In this document: positions 53,357 through 61,701 of the stretch, one piece after another
How positions within the stretch are numbered: position 1 is the stretch's first letter
Layout: each line of letters starts with the position of its first letter
Assembly (NCBI GenBank): GCA_022652735.1
Contig: JALCRP010000008.1
Coordinates: 33,652-97,651 of the forward strand
From: Faecalibacterium sp.
GTDB lineage: Bacteria > Bacillota > Clostridia > Oscillospirales > Ruminococcaceae
Reading direction: 5' to 3'
DNA length: 64,000 bases
Translations under genes and position numbers: made by a program
Notes under the pieces: generated by a model
Database searches by the model: none
What the model was told of the DNA's origin: nothing
The model's input: only the letters and a program-made list of their open reading frames with translations

Positions 53357-54532
53357 ATGGCAAAACGTGTATTTTTGATCGTGCTGGACAGCTTTGGTAT
53401 CGGCGCAGAGCCGGACGCCGCCGCTTTCGGCGATGTGGGCACCAATACGCTGGGTGCCATCGCAAAGGACCCGAACTTTCATACGCCCGAGCTTGCAAAG
53501 CTGGGCCTGTTTCACATCGATGGCGTAAGCTGCGGCCAAAAGGCTGCGGCGCCGGCCGGCGCGTTCGCCCGCTTGCAGGAACAAAGCATGGGCAAGGATA
53601 CCACAACGGGCCATTGGGAGATCGGCGGCGTTGTCAGCCCAAAGGCCATGCCCACGTTTCCGCAGGGCTTCCCGGCGGAACTGATTGAGAAATTTGAAAA
53701 GGCCGTGGGGTATAAGGTGCTGTGCAACAAGCCCTACTCGGGCACACAGGTGCTGAAGGATTACGGCGAGCAGGCCATCCGCGAAAACGCGCTGATCGTA
53801 TATACCAGCGCGGACAGCGTATTTCAGGTGGCGGCACACGAGGAATATGTGCCCGTTAAAAAGCTGTATGAGATCTGCGAGACGGCGCGGGAAATGCTGC
53901 AGGGGCCGTATGGCGTCGGCCGCGTGATTGCACGGCCTTTCCGCGGCAGCTGCGCGGCAGATTTTTACCGCACGACAAACCGCCACGACATCAGCCTGCC
54001 GCCGCCGCGCGATACGATGCTTGACGTGCTGAAAAAGGCGGGCAAGGATGTGATCGCCGTCGGCAAGATCTACGACATTTTTGATGGCCACGGCGTAACG
54101 GAAAAGATCAAGACAACCGGCAATACGAACGGCATTGCCTTTACGAAAGCTTTGCAGACGCGCGATTTCGAGGGCCTTGCGTTTGTCAACCTTGTCGATT
54201 TCGATATGCTGTACGGCCACCGGCGCGATGTGCCGGGCTATGCCAAGGCTATGACGGAGTTTGACAGCTTTTTGGCCGAGTTTTTGCCCGGCATGCGCGA
54301 GGACGATCTGCTGATGATTACGGCCGACCACGGCTGCGACCCGAGCTTTACCAAAACCACCGACCATACGCGCGAATATGTGCCGTATCTGATCTGCGGG
54401 CCGAAGGTAAAGCCGGGCATAAATCTCGGCACAAAACTGTGCTTCGGCACGATCGCGCATACTGTGTGCGATGCGCTCGGCGTTTCGCCCGAAGGGCTGG
54501 ACGGCGCAAGCGTACTGCCGCAGATTTTGTAA
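53357..54532 (+). CDS. deoB: Phosphopentomutase
   Basis: The 391-residue alkaline-phosphatase-fold mutase interconverts (deoxy)ribose-1- and -5-phosphate in nucleoside salvage. The metal and catalytic motifs are FLIVLDSFGIGAEPDA, the phospho-acceptor Thr in GKDTTTGHWEI, VDFDMLYGHRRD and ITADHGCDPSF. The start follows GGAGAACG. A TATAAT at 53319 lies upstream with no clear -35. The gene is divergent from pyk and ends before a terminator. Confidence 0.97.
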   Translation: MAKRVFLIVLDSFGIGAEPDAAAFGDVGTNTLGAIAKDPNFHTPELAKLGLFHIDGVSCGQKAAAPAGAFARLQEQSMGKDTTTGHWEIGGVVSPKAMPTFPQGFPAELIEKFEKAVGYKVLCNKPYSGTQVLKDYGEQAIRENALIVYTSADSVFQVAAHEEYVPVKKLYEICETAREMLQGPYGVGRVIARPFRGSCAADFYRTTNRHDISLPPPRDTMLDVLKKAGKDVIAVGKIYDIFDGHGVTEKIKTTGNTNGIAFTKALQTRDFEGLAFVNLVDFDMLYGHRRDVPGYAKAMTEFDSFLAEFLPGMREDDLLMITADHGCDPSFTKTTDHTREYVPYLICGPKVKPGINLGTKLCFGTIAHTVCDALGVSPEGLDGASVLPQIL

Positions 54533-54648
54533 AAGCCGATCGGCAGGCTGCATGCGCTGTGCATTTTGCGGCATAAGCGCATACAATGGATGCAAAGGCT
54601 GTGCCCTGCGGCGTATGCCGAAAACGGCCGGCAGCCACATAAAAAGTA

Positions 54649-54689
54649 CAAAGGCGGGCGGCCTTCTGCTGCCTGCCTTTGTTGTTTTA
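54649..54689 (+). terminator. Terminator of deoB, adjoining the YdcF-like gene
   Basis: CAAAGGCGGGC pairs with GCCTGCCTTTG with one mismatch, then TTGTTTT. AAGGAGG, the next gene's ribosome binding site, begins immediately. Confidence 0.8.
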
Positions 54690-54705
54690 AGGAGGTAAAT
54701 CCCCC

Positions 54706-55515
54706 ATGAAGCAAATTTTGCTGTGGGCCTTGACGGCGGTACTGGCCGCGGCGAGCGTCTATTATGCTATCTCGTGCCACTTTAATTTCGGGCATTTGTG
54801 CGTATGGATTCTGGCGGCGGTATGCCTGCTTTATACCGTGTTTTGGCGCAAAATTGACCCGTTTGTGCTTCATACGCCGCTCGGCCGCATCCTACTGGGC
54901 GTTTTGGCGGCGGGCATCCTGTTTTTTGTGTTTGTGTTGGGCGTGATTTTGTTTGGCCAGTTCGGCAACCGGGCAAAAGGCGATGAGCGGGCGCTGATTG
55001 TGCTGGGCTGCGCGGTAAACGGCAACGCGCCCTCAAAGGTGCTGCGCTGCCGGCTGGAAGCCGCCTATGCTTATTATGCCGAGCACCCGGATGTCACCAT
55101 TGTGGTGTGCGGCGGGCAGGGGCCGGAGGAAGATGCCGCCGAAGGCGACGTGATGCGGGCGTGGCTGATCCAAAAGGGGGTGCCGCAGGCGCAAATCCTT
55201 GTCGACGACACCAGCACCTCCACCGAGGAAAACTTCCGAAATGCACGTGCTTTGCTGGAAGCACAGGGCCTTACCGCGGATGCGCCGACGGCCTTTGTGA
55301 CGAATGGATTCCACTGCTATCGGGCGGCGCAGTACGCGCGGCGCGAGGGCTTTGCCACGGTGCGGGCCGTGCCGGCGGGGCTGCCCGCCTCGCAGTATTT
55401 GACCTGCTATGTGCGAGAGGTATTTGCGGTGGTATACTATTGGGCGTTCAAAAGCCCGAACAGCGGGTTTTTAAGCCGCTATGTGGGCTTTTTGAAGCTG
55501 CCGGACCGCTGGTAG
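54706..55515 (+). CDS. YdcF family (DUF218) membrane-anchored protein
   Basis: The 269-residue product starts behind AAGGAGG and has three N-terminal hydrophobic segments (about 5-22, 28-45, 62-88). The DUF218 domain follows: ALIVLGCAVNG, LRCRLEAAYAYY, VVCGGQGPEEDAAEGDVMRAWL, VDDTSTSTEENFRNARALL and FVTNGFHCYRAAQYARREG. Members such as SanA and ElyC affect envelope integrity and lipid-carrier metabolism, and the exact reaction is unknown. A terminator follows about 110 bases downstream. Confidence 0.88.
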   Translation: MKQILLWALTAVLAAASVYYAISCHFNFGHLCVWILAAVCLLYTVFWRKIDPFVLHTPLGRILLGVLAAGILFFVFVLGVILFGQFGNRAKGDERALIVLGCAVNGNAPSKVLRCRLEAAYAYYAEHPDVTIVVCGGQGPEEDAAEGDVMRAWLIQKGVPQAQILVDDTSTSTEENFRNARALLEAQGLTADAPTAFVTNGFHCYRAAQYARREGFATVRAVPAGLPASQYLTCYVREVFAVVYYWAFKSPNSGFLSRYVGFLKLPDRW

Positions 55516-55627
55516 GCCGAAGGATGGCTGCAATTTGGGCTTCAGGGCTTCGCTTGCCTGCAAAAAAGGCCGCTGTAAAATAAAATTGGCAGGAGACGGG
55601 CCGCCCCCAAAAAACGGATAAAATATA

Positions 55628-55677
55628 AAATCACGCCTTCCGGAAGCTGGTAAGCATCCGGAAGGCGTGATTTTTTC
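55628..55677. terminator. Bidirectional terminator between the YdcF-like gene and larC
   Basis: TCACGCCTTCCGG (55631-55643) pairs perfectly with CCGGAAGGCGTGA (55658-55670), with AAAA before and TTTTTT after. Confidence 0.92.
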
Positions 55678-55743
55678 TCTATCTTTTTTGCGGAACCGCC
55701 TTGTGCGGCGCCTTTTACGCGGCGGCTTTTTGGCTTGCCCCGT

Positions 55744-57003
55744 TTATTTGCGGGCATCCTCCAGCCGCGCCCGCACTTCGGGCAGGGTTAACCCATTTTT
55801 CTGTGCGAGGGCGGCGAGGTCGTCATACTCGGGCTTTTCGCGCCGGATGCCCCAGCCCTCGGCCGTTTTGAAGCGCACCGGGCCGAGCGCGGTTTGGGCA
55901 GTGTAGCTTTCGCGGTGCAAAATATAGCGGCGGCAGACCGTCTCGCGGACGCCCAGCGTTGTTGTATTAGCCAGCAGCAGCCGGGCAAAGCGCGTGGCTT
56001 CGGCAGGGGCGCATAGGCAGGTGAGCAGCACCCCCGGCCGGCCCTTTTTCATGCCGATCGGCGTGGTAAACACATCGCGCGCGCCGGCCGCCCATAAAAC
56101 TTCCTGCGCATAGCCGATCGCCTCGGGCGTCATATCGTCCAGATTACAGCGCAGCTCGGTGATCTCATCCATCGGGCCGGCGGCTTCGGCGGGCAGCGTA
56201 TCGGCCGTGCCGTCAGCGGCTTCGTACCAATAGGCCGTGACGCAGTTGGCGGTGGGCAGATTCTTTTGGCCGCAGCCGTGGCCGGTGGCTTTTAAGGCCA
56301 TAGCGGGCAAGCCGGCAGCATACCGCTGGACAAAATGGCGCAGCAGCGCCGCGCCCGTAGGGGTACAAAGCTCGCACTCGGCCGCGCCGCCGCAAATCGG
56401 CAGCCCTGCCAGCAGCTCGGCTGTAGCAGGGGCCGGCACAGGCAGAATGCCGTGCGCGCAGCGCACCGTCCCGCCGCCGACCTCGATCGGCGAGGCGGTG
56501 ATGCTTTCGGGCGCAAGGCGGTGCAGCAAAAGGCACACGGCGCTGACATCCGCGATCGCGTCCATCGCGCCGACCTCATGCAGGTGCACTTCGGCTACAG
56601 GCATGCCGTGGACGCGGCTTTCCGCCTGCGCGATTTCTTGGTATATGGCCAGCACATTTTGGCGCACGGCTTCGGGCGCATGCAGCGCGCCGATCACGGC
56701 CGCAATTTCTGCCATGCTGTGGTGTGCATGCGTGTGCGGATGGGAATGTGTAGGCACGGCCGTATTTTCGCCGGGATGGGAAAGGGCACTTTCCGCGCCT
56801 TCCTCCTGCCCGTGCACCAGTACCCGCAGATGGGTACCGCGGATGCCGCACTTTTTGCTTGCCTCGGCTTGATATTCTACGCCCGGGATGCCCAGCGCGT
56901 TCAGCTCGGCCAGCGCGGCGGCACGGTTCGGGCAAAGCTCCAGCAGCGAGGCGGCCAGCATATCGCCGGCGGCGCCCATATTGCAGTTCCAGTAAAGTTT
57001 CAT
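55744..57003 (-). CDS. larC: Nickel-pincer cofactor nickel insertase LarC
   Basis: The 419-residue product starts at ATG 57003. The N-terminus YWNCNMGAAGDMLAASLLEL is the LarC signature. A His-rich stretch near residues 85-100 (HSHPHTHAHH) probably binds nickel. VHLHEVGAMDAIADV and ELRCNLDDMTPEAIGYAQEVL, followed by the C-terminal catalytic half, complete it. LarC inserts Ni into the pincer nucleotide using CTP. In Lactobacillus plantarum larC is split into two frames; here it is one uninterrupted ORF. Last gene of the nickel operon, overlapping larB by four bases. Confidence 0.93.
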   Translation of the reverse strand: MKLYWNCNMGAAGDMLAASLLELCPNRAAALAELNALGIPGVEYQAEASKKCGIRGTHLRVLVHGQEEGAESALSHPGENTAVPTHSHPHTHAHHSMAEIAAVIGALHAPEAVRQNVLAIYQEIAQAESRVHGMPVAEVHLHEVGAMDAIADVSAVCLLLHRLAPESITASPIEVGGGTVRCAHGILPVPAPATAELLAGLPICGGAAECELCTPTGAALLRHFVQRYAAGLPAMALKATGHGCGQKNLPTANCVTAYWYEAADGTADTLPAEAAGPMDEITELRCNLDDMTPEAIGYAQEVLWAAGARDVFTTPIGMKKGRPGVLLTCLCAPAEATRFARLLLANTTTLGVRETVCRRYILHRESYTAQTALGPVRFKTAEGWGIRREKPEYDDLAALAQKNGLTLPEVRARLEDARK

Positions 57004-57785
57004 TCGCCCGTCTCCCGCGGCAGCGCGCCGCTTTTTTGGCCCATGTGGTTGATACGGCTGGCGAGGAAGCCCGCGCCGAAGCCGTTGTCGATATTGACGA
57101 CGCTGACGCCCGAGGCGCAGCTGTTCAGCATGGAAAGCAGCGCCGCCACGCCCTGAAACGCGGCGCCATAGCCCACGCTGGTCGGCACGGCGATCACCGG
57201 GCAATCGGCCAAACCGCCGATTACGCTGGCAAGCGCGCCTTCCATGCCCGCAATGGCTACAATCACGTTTGCGCGCTGGATGTCATCGATGTGCGCGAGC
57301 AAGCGGTGCAGCCCGGCTACGCCTACATCGTACAGGCGTGTGACGCGATTAGCGTAAAATTCGGCGGTAAGGGCGGCCTCCTCGGCCACCGGCATATCGC
57401 TGGTTCCGCCCGTGGCGATAACGATCTCGCCGGCAGCTTCGGGCGCAGGGATTCCCCCTGCAATGCCAAGGCGGGCCGCCTCGTAATACGAAAAGGCAAC
57501 TGTCTTTTGTACCTCGGCGGCGGCCTCGGGCGAAAGCCGGGTAATCAGCACCCGCGTTTGGCCGGAAGCCTGCAGCGCTTCGGTGATGCGCGCAATCTGC
57601 GCCGGCGTTTTGCCTGCGCCGTAAACCACTTCGCCCGCGCCTTGCCGCAGCGAGCGGTGGGTATCAAGCTTGGCAAAACCCAGATCAGTGAATGGCGTCT
57701 GCTTTAGCGCAAGCTCGGCCTCGGCAACGGAAGTTTCTCCGGCGGCAACCTGCTCCAAAATGCGGCGCACAGCTTCTTTTTCCAT
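57000..57785 (-). CDS. larB: Pyridinium-3,5-biscarboxylic acid mononucleotide synthase LarB
   Basis: The 261-residue product starts at ATG 57785. It begins with [21 protein letters not shown] and GFAKLDTHR and continues with [14 protein letters not shown]. The PurE-like carboxylase core follows: [33 protein letters not shown]-type and [34 protein letters not shown]-type segments. LarB carboxylates and hydrolyses nicotinic acid adenine dinucleotide to start the cofactor pathway. It follows larE by seven bases. Confidence 0.94.
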   Translation of the reverse strand: [261 protein letters not shown]

Positions 57786-57792
57786 AAACGCT

Positions 57793-58539
57793 TCAGCCCC
57801 TTTCGGCAAGGTCCAAAAGGACAGTGGCAAAATACGGCGCCAGCGCACGGCGAATTCCCGCGCGCGCGGCGGCGGCTTTTTCAAGCTGCCCGGCAGGAAA
57901 CTGCAATCGTGCCGCCCCCGCAAAAACGCGGCACCGAAAATCGGTGTACCCGAGGGCAAACAGCGCGTTCTCGGCGCCCTCCACGCGCGCAAGGGTTTCG
58001 GCGTCCAGCGCCGTCCCGGCCGGGATGCGTGTGGCAAGGCAGGCATAGGCAGGTTTATCCCATGTAAAAAGCCCGGCTTCGCGCGAAAGGCGACGAATCT
58101 CGGCTTTTGTCAGCCCGGCTTCGCGCAAAGGCGAGCGCACCGCAAGCTCCCGCAGGGCCTGCATGCCGGGGCGGCCGGCGGCATCGTCGCTGGCGTTGGT
58201 GCCGTCGAGCAAAAGCGGGTAGCCGTCTGCCGCGGCGCGCGCGGCCAGCGTACCGAACAAAGCGCGCTTGCAGTAGTAACAGCGGTTTGCCGGGTTGGCG
58301 GCCACTTCCGTGTTGGAAAGCACATCCAGCGGCAAAACCGTAAGCGAAATGCCAAGCTGCTGCGCCAGCCGCGCGGCATCCGCGCGCTCAAAGGCGGGCT
58401 GAAAGGCTGTTTGGATGTAATAGGGGCGTACATCCGCCCCGGCCTGCCGCGCCGCATATAGCAGATAGGAAGAATCCACCCCGCCGGAAAAGCCCAGCGC
58501 GGCCTTCGGATGCTCGGTAAAAAAATCCTGTAAGGTCAT
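57793..58539 (-). CDS. larE: ATP-dependent sacrificial sulfur transferase LarE
   Basis: The 248-residue PP-loop enzyme has the motif AALGFSGGVDSSYLLYAA. The segments NRCYYCKRALF, LLDGTNASDDAAGRPG, VRSPLREAGLTKAEIR and KPAYACLATRIPAG follow. The last Cys matches the position of the sulfur donor in L. plantarum LarE, and CYYC gives two more cysteines in the same protein. LarE adenylates the LarB product and supplies its sulfur. It follows the transporter ATPase by three bases, which ties cofactor synthesis to nickel uptake. Confidence 0.94.
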   Translation of the reverse strand: MTLQDFFTEHPKAALGFSGGVDSSYLLYAARQAGADVRPYYIQTAFQPAFERADAARLAQQLGISLTVLPLDVLSNTEVAANPANRCYYCKRALFGTLAARAAADGYPLLLDGTNASDDAAGRPGMQALRELAVRSPLREAGLTKAEIRRLSREAGLFTWDKPAYACLATRIPAGTALDAETLARVEGAENALFALGYTDFRCRVFAGAARLQFPAGQLEKAAAARAGIRRALAPYFATVLLDLAERG

Positions 58540-58542
58540 CGT

Positions 58543-59277
58543 TCAAATCCCTCCTGCCGTGTCGGCGCCAATCGCTTCTACGCCGCAGGCATCCATTTTT
58601 TCGGCATCATATAACAAAGCCCGGCTGGGGCCTTCGGCCGCAAGGCGCCCGTTTTGCAGCACAAGGCTGCGCGTACAGGTTTGTGCCGCAAAGGCCAGAT
58701 CGTGCGTGGCAATCAGCTTGGTGTGGGTAAGCCCGTTTAAGGTGTGAATCAGCCCACGGCGGGCTTTTGGATCGAGAAAAGCGGTCGGCTCATCCAGCAG
58801 CATCACAGCCGGTTCCATCACCAGCACCGTCGCCAGCGCGGCCATGCGCTTTTCGCCGCCCGAAAGCTTAAGCGCCGTGCGGTTTTTCAGCGGCGCAAGC
58901 CGCAGCGCGGAAAGCCAGCGCGCCACACGCGCCGCCACTTCGCTTTCCGGCAGGCCCTGATTGCGCAGGCCGAACGCAAGATCCTCATAGACTGACGGCA
59001 TGAAAAGCTGATCGTCCGGGTTTTGGAAAACAAGGCCCGCCTTCTGCCGCAATGCGGCGGCCGTCTTTGGCGTCAGCTCCGTGCCGCAGATGCGGATGCG
59101 CCCGGAAAAGGGAAGCAGCCCCAAAACTGCCAGCAACAGCGAAGTTTTTCCCGCGCCGTTTGCGCCGATCAGCGCTGCGCTTTCGCCTTGCTCCAGCGCA
59201 AACGAAAGCCCGCTGACGGCACAGGTGCCGTCCGGGTATGACACCTCTAAATTTTCAATTTCCAGTACCGGCATCAT
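58543..59277 (-). CDS. ECF-type nickel/cobalt transporter ATPase (NikO/CbiO)
   Basis: The 244-residue ATPase has Walker A GANGAGKTSLLLA, the Q-loop VFQNPDDQLFMPSVYEDLAFG (a CbiO hallmark), signature LSGGEKRMAALA, Walker B VMLLDEPTAFLD and switch ATHDLAF. It energises uptake through the NikQ and NikMN membrane parts encoded just upstream. AAGGAG precedes the paired ATGs at 59277 and 59274. Nickel rather than cobalt is inferred from the lar genes that follow. Confidence 0.92.
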   Translation of the reverse strand: MMPVLEIENLEVSYPDGTCAVSGLSFALEQGESAALIGANGAGKTSLLLAVLGLLPFSGRIRICGTELTPKTAAALRQKAGLVFQNPDDQLFMPSVYEDLAFGLRNQGLPESEVAARVARWLSALRLAPLKNRTALKLSGGEKRMAALATVLVMEPAVMLLDEPTAFLDPKARRGLIHTLNGLTHTKLIATHDLAFAAQTCTRSLVLQNGRLAAEGPSRALLYDAEKMDACGVEAIGADTAGGI

Positions 59278-59289
59278 CCAAGCTCCTTT

Positions 59290-60084
59290 TTAGTGGTGAG
59301 GGAAAAGCAGCGGCACAAATCCCAGCCGCAGCGCGGCCGTCGGCACACAGCAGGCCAGCAGAAAAGCCCAATCCCGTGCAGAGAAAGGGCGCACAGCACG
59401 GTGCGGCATCTGCCCTGCATAGCCGCGGCACTTCATCGCATCGTAAATGCGGGCCGCACGGTCAAAGCTGCGCAGCAAAAGCTGCCCGATCAGACACCCG
59501 GAATCCCGCAGAGAGATGCCTTTTTGCGCCCCGCGGCGCAGCCGGTATGCGGTGCGCAGATCGGCTGCTTCTTCCAGCAGCGTACCGAGGTAGCGGTATA
59601 CCATCTCAAAAAGCGAAACCACCAGCCACGGCACATGCAGGCGGCGCAGCTGGCCTGTCAGCTGCGCCAAGGGAGTAAGCGCAACAAGCGCCAGCACGGC
59701 GCATACGCATAAGAACACCCGCAGCAGGATTGTGGCAAGCGAAAGCGCCCCGCCCGAAACCGCCACAGGCCCAAGCCAAAAGGCGGGGGTACGGTCGAAA
59801 TACAAATTGGAAATGCCGGCAAACAGGCAAAACGGAAGCGCCACGGCCGCGCGCTTTGCCACCAGAGAAAACGGAATATCTGCCAGCGCCAGCAGCACGA
59901 CCGGATAAAACACATAGGGGGCCAGCGCAAAAAAAGCATAGCGCCCTGTGGAGGCTACGCACAAAAGGTAACAGGCCGTCACCAGCATTTTCGCCAGAGG
60001 ATGAATGCGGTGAAGCCAGCTGCCGCCGCCGGAAAGCTGCTCCAGCGAATAAAGCTCATAGATTTTGCTGCGAAAATCCGTCAT
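59290..60084 (-). CDS. ECF-type nickel/cobalt transporter transmembrane protein (NikQ/CbiQ)
   Basis: The 264-residue product has about five membrane helices and the CbiQ coupling helices (MVYRYLGTLLEEAADLRTAYRLR; LLLRSFDRAARIYDAMKCRGY). The Ala-Arg-Gly type motif appears as KCRGY. ATG 60084 lies inside the 3' end of nikMN (overlap 29 bases), and AAGGACG precedes it. It links the ATPase to the substrate-binding protein. Confidence 0.9.
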   Translation of the reverse strand: MTDFRSKIYELYSLEQLSGGGSWLHRIHPLAKMLVTACYLLCVASTGRYAFFALAPYVFYPVVLLALADIPFSLVAKRAAVALPFCLFAGISNLYFDRTPAFWLGPVAVSGGALSLATILLRVFLCVCAVLALVALTPLAQLTGQLRRLHVPWLVVSLFEMVYRYLGTLLEEAADLRTAYRLRRGAQKGISLRDSGCLIGQLLLRSFDRAARIYDAMKCRGYAGQMPHRAVRPFSARDWAFLLACCVPTAALRLGFVPLLFPHH

Positions 60085-61093
60085 GCGTGTTAACGTCCTT
60101 TTGTGCGTGTTTTCTGCGGATGTGCGAAATGCCCAACCCGCAGGCGCCGGCCAGCGCAAAGGTGGCCGCGGCGCCCAATACCCCTGCGGCCCCGGCGCCG
60201 CTTCCGTCGGAAAAGGCGTAGTCGGGCAGGAGGGCGGTGGCGTTTTGTACGTTTTGTGCGGCGGCATGGGCAGCATCCTGCTGCGGGGCAAGCTCGGTGC
60301 TGCCGGTTATGCCCTGCAAAGCCCATTCCAAACCGTCAGGGTTTTGCGAAGCCAGCAGCGAAAGCCCGCCCGCCGTAAGCACGGCCAGCGCCCCCAAAAC
60401 GAGAAGCACCCGCTTGAGCGGGACGGCGCGCCCGATGGCGGTTTGCGTCTGTGCGCTTTCCAGCAGCTCGGGGCGCATCTTTGCCACAAATACGAGCACG
60501 GCCGAGGTGGCGAGGCCCTCTACAAAGCCGATGGCCAGATGAATCGGCTGCATCAGCAGCAAAAATGTGCCGAACGGCAGCGCCGTGATGCCCGAAAGCT
60601 GTGTTTCGACCACAACGGAAAAAGCGCCCAGCTGCAGCCCCAGCACACTGCAAAGCACGGCCGCGAGCGTAAGGCGCTTAGGCGTGATGCCTTTTTTCAT
60701 CAGCGGGCGGAACAAAAGCGGATACATCACAAGGCACGGCAAAATCCCCATATTAAAGATGTTACAGCCCAACGCCAGCAGGCCGCCGTCGGCAAAAATC
60801 AGGCACTGAATCGTCAGCACGGCCGTGATCGTCAGCACGGCCGGCCCGCCGCCCAGCAGCGCGGAAAGCAAAATGCCCCCACAGATATGCCCGCTGGAGC
60901 CTGTACCGGGAATCGTAAAATTCATCATTTGTGCGGCAAACACAAATGCGCCGCAAACGGCCATCAGCGGCAGTTTCTTTTCACAAAGCTCGTCCTTTTT
61001 CAGGCGGGCCGCCGCCCCGGCGATACAGCCGCCGGAAACGGCCCACATCGAAAGCCCTACCGGGGCCGATAAAAGTGCATCAGACATGTGCAT
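60056..61093 (-). CDS. Nickel-type substrate-binding membrane protein, NikM-NikN fusion (CbiM family)
   Basis: The 345-residue product begins MHMSDALLSAPVG; the N-terminal Met-His is the metal ligand in NikM/CbiM. The body has six or seven helices (NFTIPGTGSSGHICGGILLSALLGG). A C-terminal part carries NPDGLEWALQGITGS, the PDGLE motif typical of NikN-type extensions, and a final helix. AACAGGAG lies upstream. It captures Ni2+ (or Co2+) for the transporter and is the first gene of the operon. Confidence 0.9.
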   Translation of the reverse strand: MHMSDALLSAPVGLSMWAVSGGCIAGAAARLKKDELCEKKLPLMAVCGAFVFAAQMMNFTIPGTGSSGHICGGILLSALLGGGPAVLTITAVLTIQCLIFADGGLLALGCNIFNMGILPCLVMYPLLFRPLMKKGITPKRLTLAAVLCSVLGLQLGAFSVVVETQLSGITALPFGTFLLLMQPIHLAIGFVEGLATSAVLVFVAKMRPELLESAQTQTAIGRAVPLKRVLLVLGALAVLTAGGLSLLASQNPDGLEWALQGITGSTELAPQQDAAHAAAQNVQNATALLPDYAFSDGSGAGAAGVLGAAATFALAGACGLGISHIRRKHAQKDVNTHDGFSQQNL

Positions 61094-61140
61094 AATGAAA
61101 ACTCCTGTTTTTTGTATCTCCGCCTGTGGCAGGGCGGCAT

Positions 61141-61287
61141 AAAAAAAGCCGCAAAGGCGGGCAGCCCGGCGCGGGCTGCGATTCCCTTCGTGGCAATCAA
61201 AAATATCATCTTATAAGAAACGCTTGCCGGGCGCAAAAAACGCGCCGGCTGCCGCGCTGGGCACGGCAAATACCCCTTCATGAGGCA
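61141..61287 (-). promoter_or_regulatory. Structured leader of the nickel operon, candidate metal riboswitch/attenuator
   Basis: On the minus strand, between the promoter and nikMN, three hairpins follow one another. The first is GCCGG-C-GCG/GCG-C-CGGC over a T6 loop (61226-61249). The second is GCAGCCCG/CGGGCTGC (61161-61179). The third is CCGC/GCGG running straight into CTTTTTTT (61141-61160), terminator-like. Ni/Co uptake genes are often under Ni/Co or cobalamin riboswitches, but I cannot match this leader to either consensus by eye. Confidence 0.45.
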
Positions 61288-61293
61288 CGAACG

Positions 61294-61322
61294 AGTATAC
61301 CAGAAAGGCCGCGGGCGCGCAA
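61294..61322 (-). promoter_or_regulatory. Promoter of the nickel operon
   Basis: TTGCGC and TATACT on the minus strand, 17 bases apart, with extended -10 TGGTATACT. The start would be ~195 bases before nikMN. Confidence 0.7.
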
Positions 61323-61338
61323 GCCCAAACCCGGCTGT

Positions 61339-61701
61339 TTAGCTTTTCGGCACGATCATCAGCACAGCATGCGCCGGCATACAGATGGCAGATTGATCCT
61401 CGGCCGAGATCCAACCGTAATTTTCGCAGATATGGTCGGGGCAGGGGGAATTGACAAAGCGCGCCGCGCCGTTTTCCACACGGATGTGCACGGTATAATA
61501 GCCGGTATCCACATCGTAGTCGGCCGCTTTGTCGAGCGGGATTTCCAGCACGGTGTTGTCATCGCCGTAGGTAAGCTTCGCTTCCAGCGCCGCGCCGGAA
61601 GCTGCATTGCGCCAGTAACGCCAGCCGAACAAAACTGCGGCCAAAGCCAAAATTACGGCGGCAAACAAAAGGTTCGTCAAAAGGGTTTTATTTTTCTTCA
61701 T
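61339..61701 (-). CDS. NusG domain II-containing membrane protein
   Basis: The 120-residue product starts at ATG 61701 behind AGAGG. One N-terminal membrane helix (LLFAAVILALAAVLFGW) is followed by a NusG_II-type beta domain. It contains the motif FVNSPCPDHICENYGWISAEDQSAICMPAHAVLMI, with three conserved cysteines. The family is common in Clostridia and often neighbours heptaprenyl/thiamine-type genes; its function is not known. The gene overlaps the end of nadE by 14 bases. Confidence 0.82.
   Translation of the reverse strand: MKKNKTLLTNLLFAAVILALAAVLFGWRYWRNAASGAALEAKLTYGDDNTVLEIPLDKAADYDVDTGYYTVHIRVENGAARFVNSPCPDHICENYGWISAEDQSAICMPAHAVLMIVPKS

Noticed and set aside
61094..61287. Cobalamin riboswitch before the transporter
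   Set aside because: A GGGAATCGCAG stretch is suggestive, but the conserved core and B12 box cannot be aligned, and the lar genes point to nickel.
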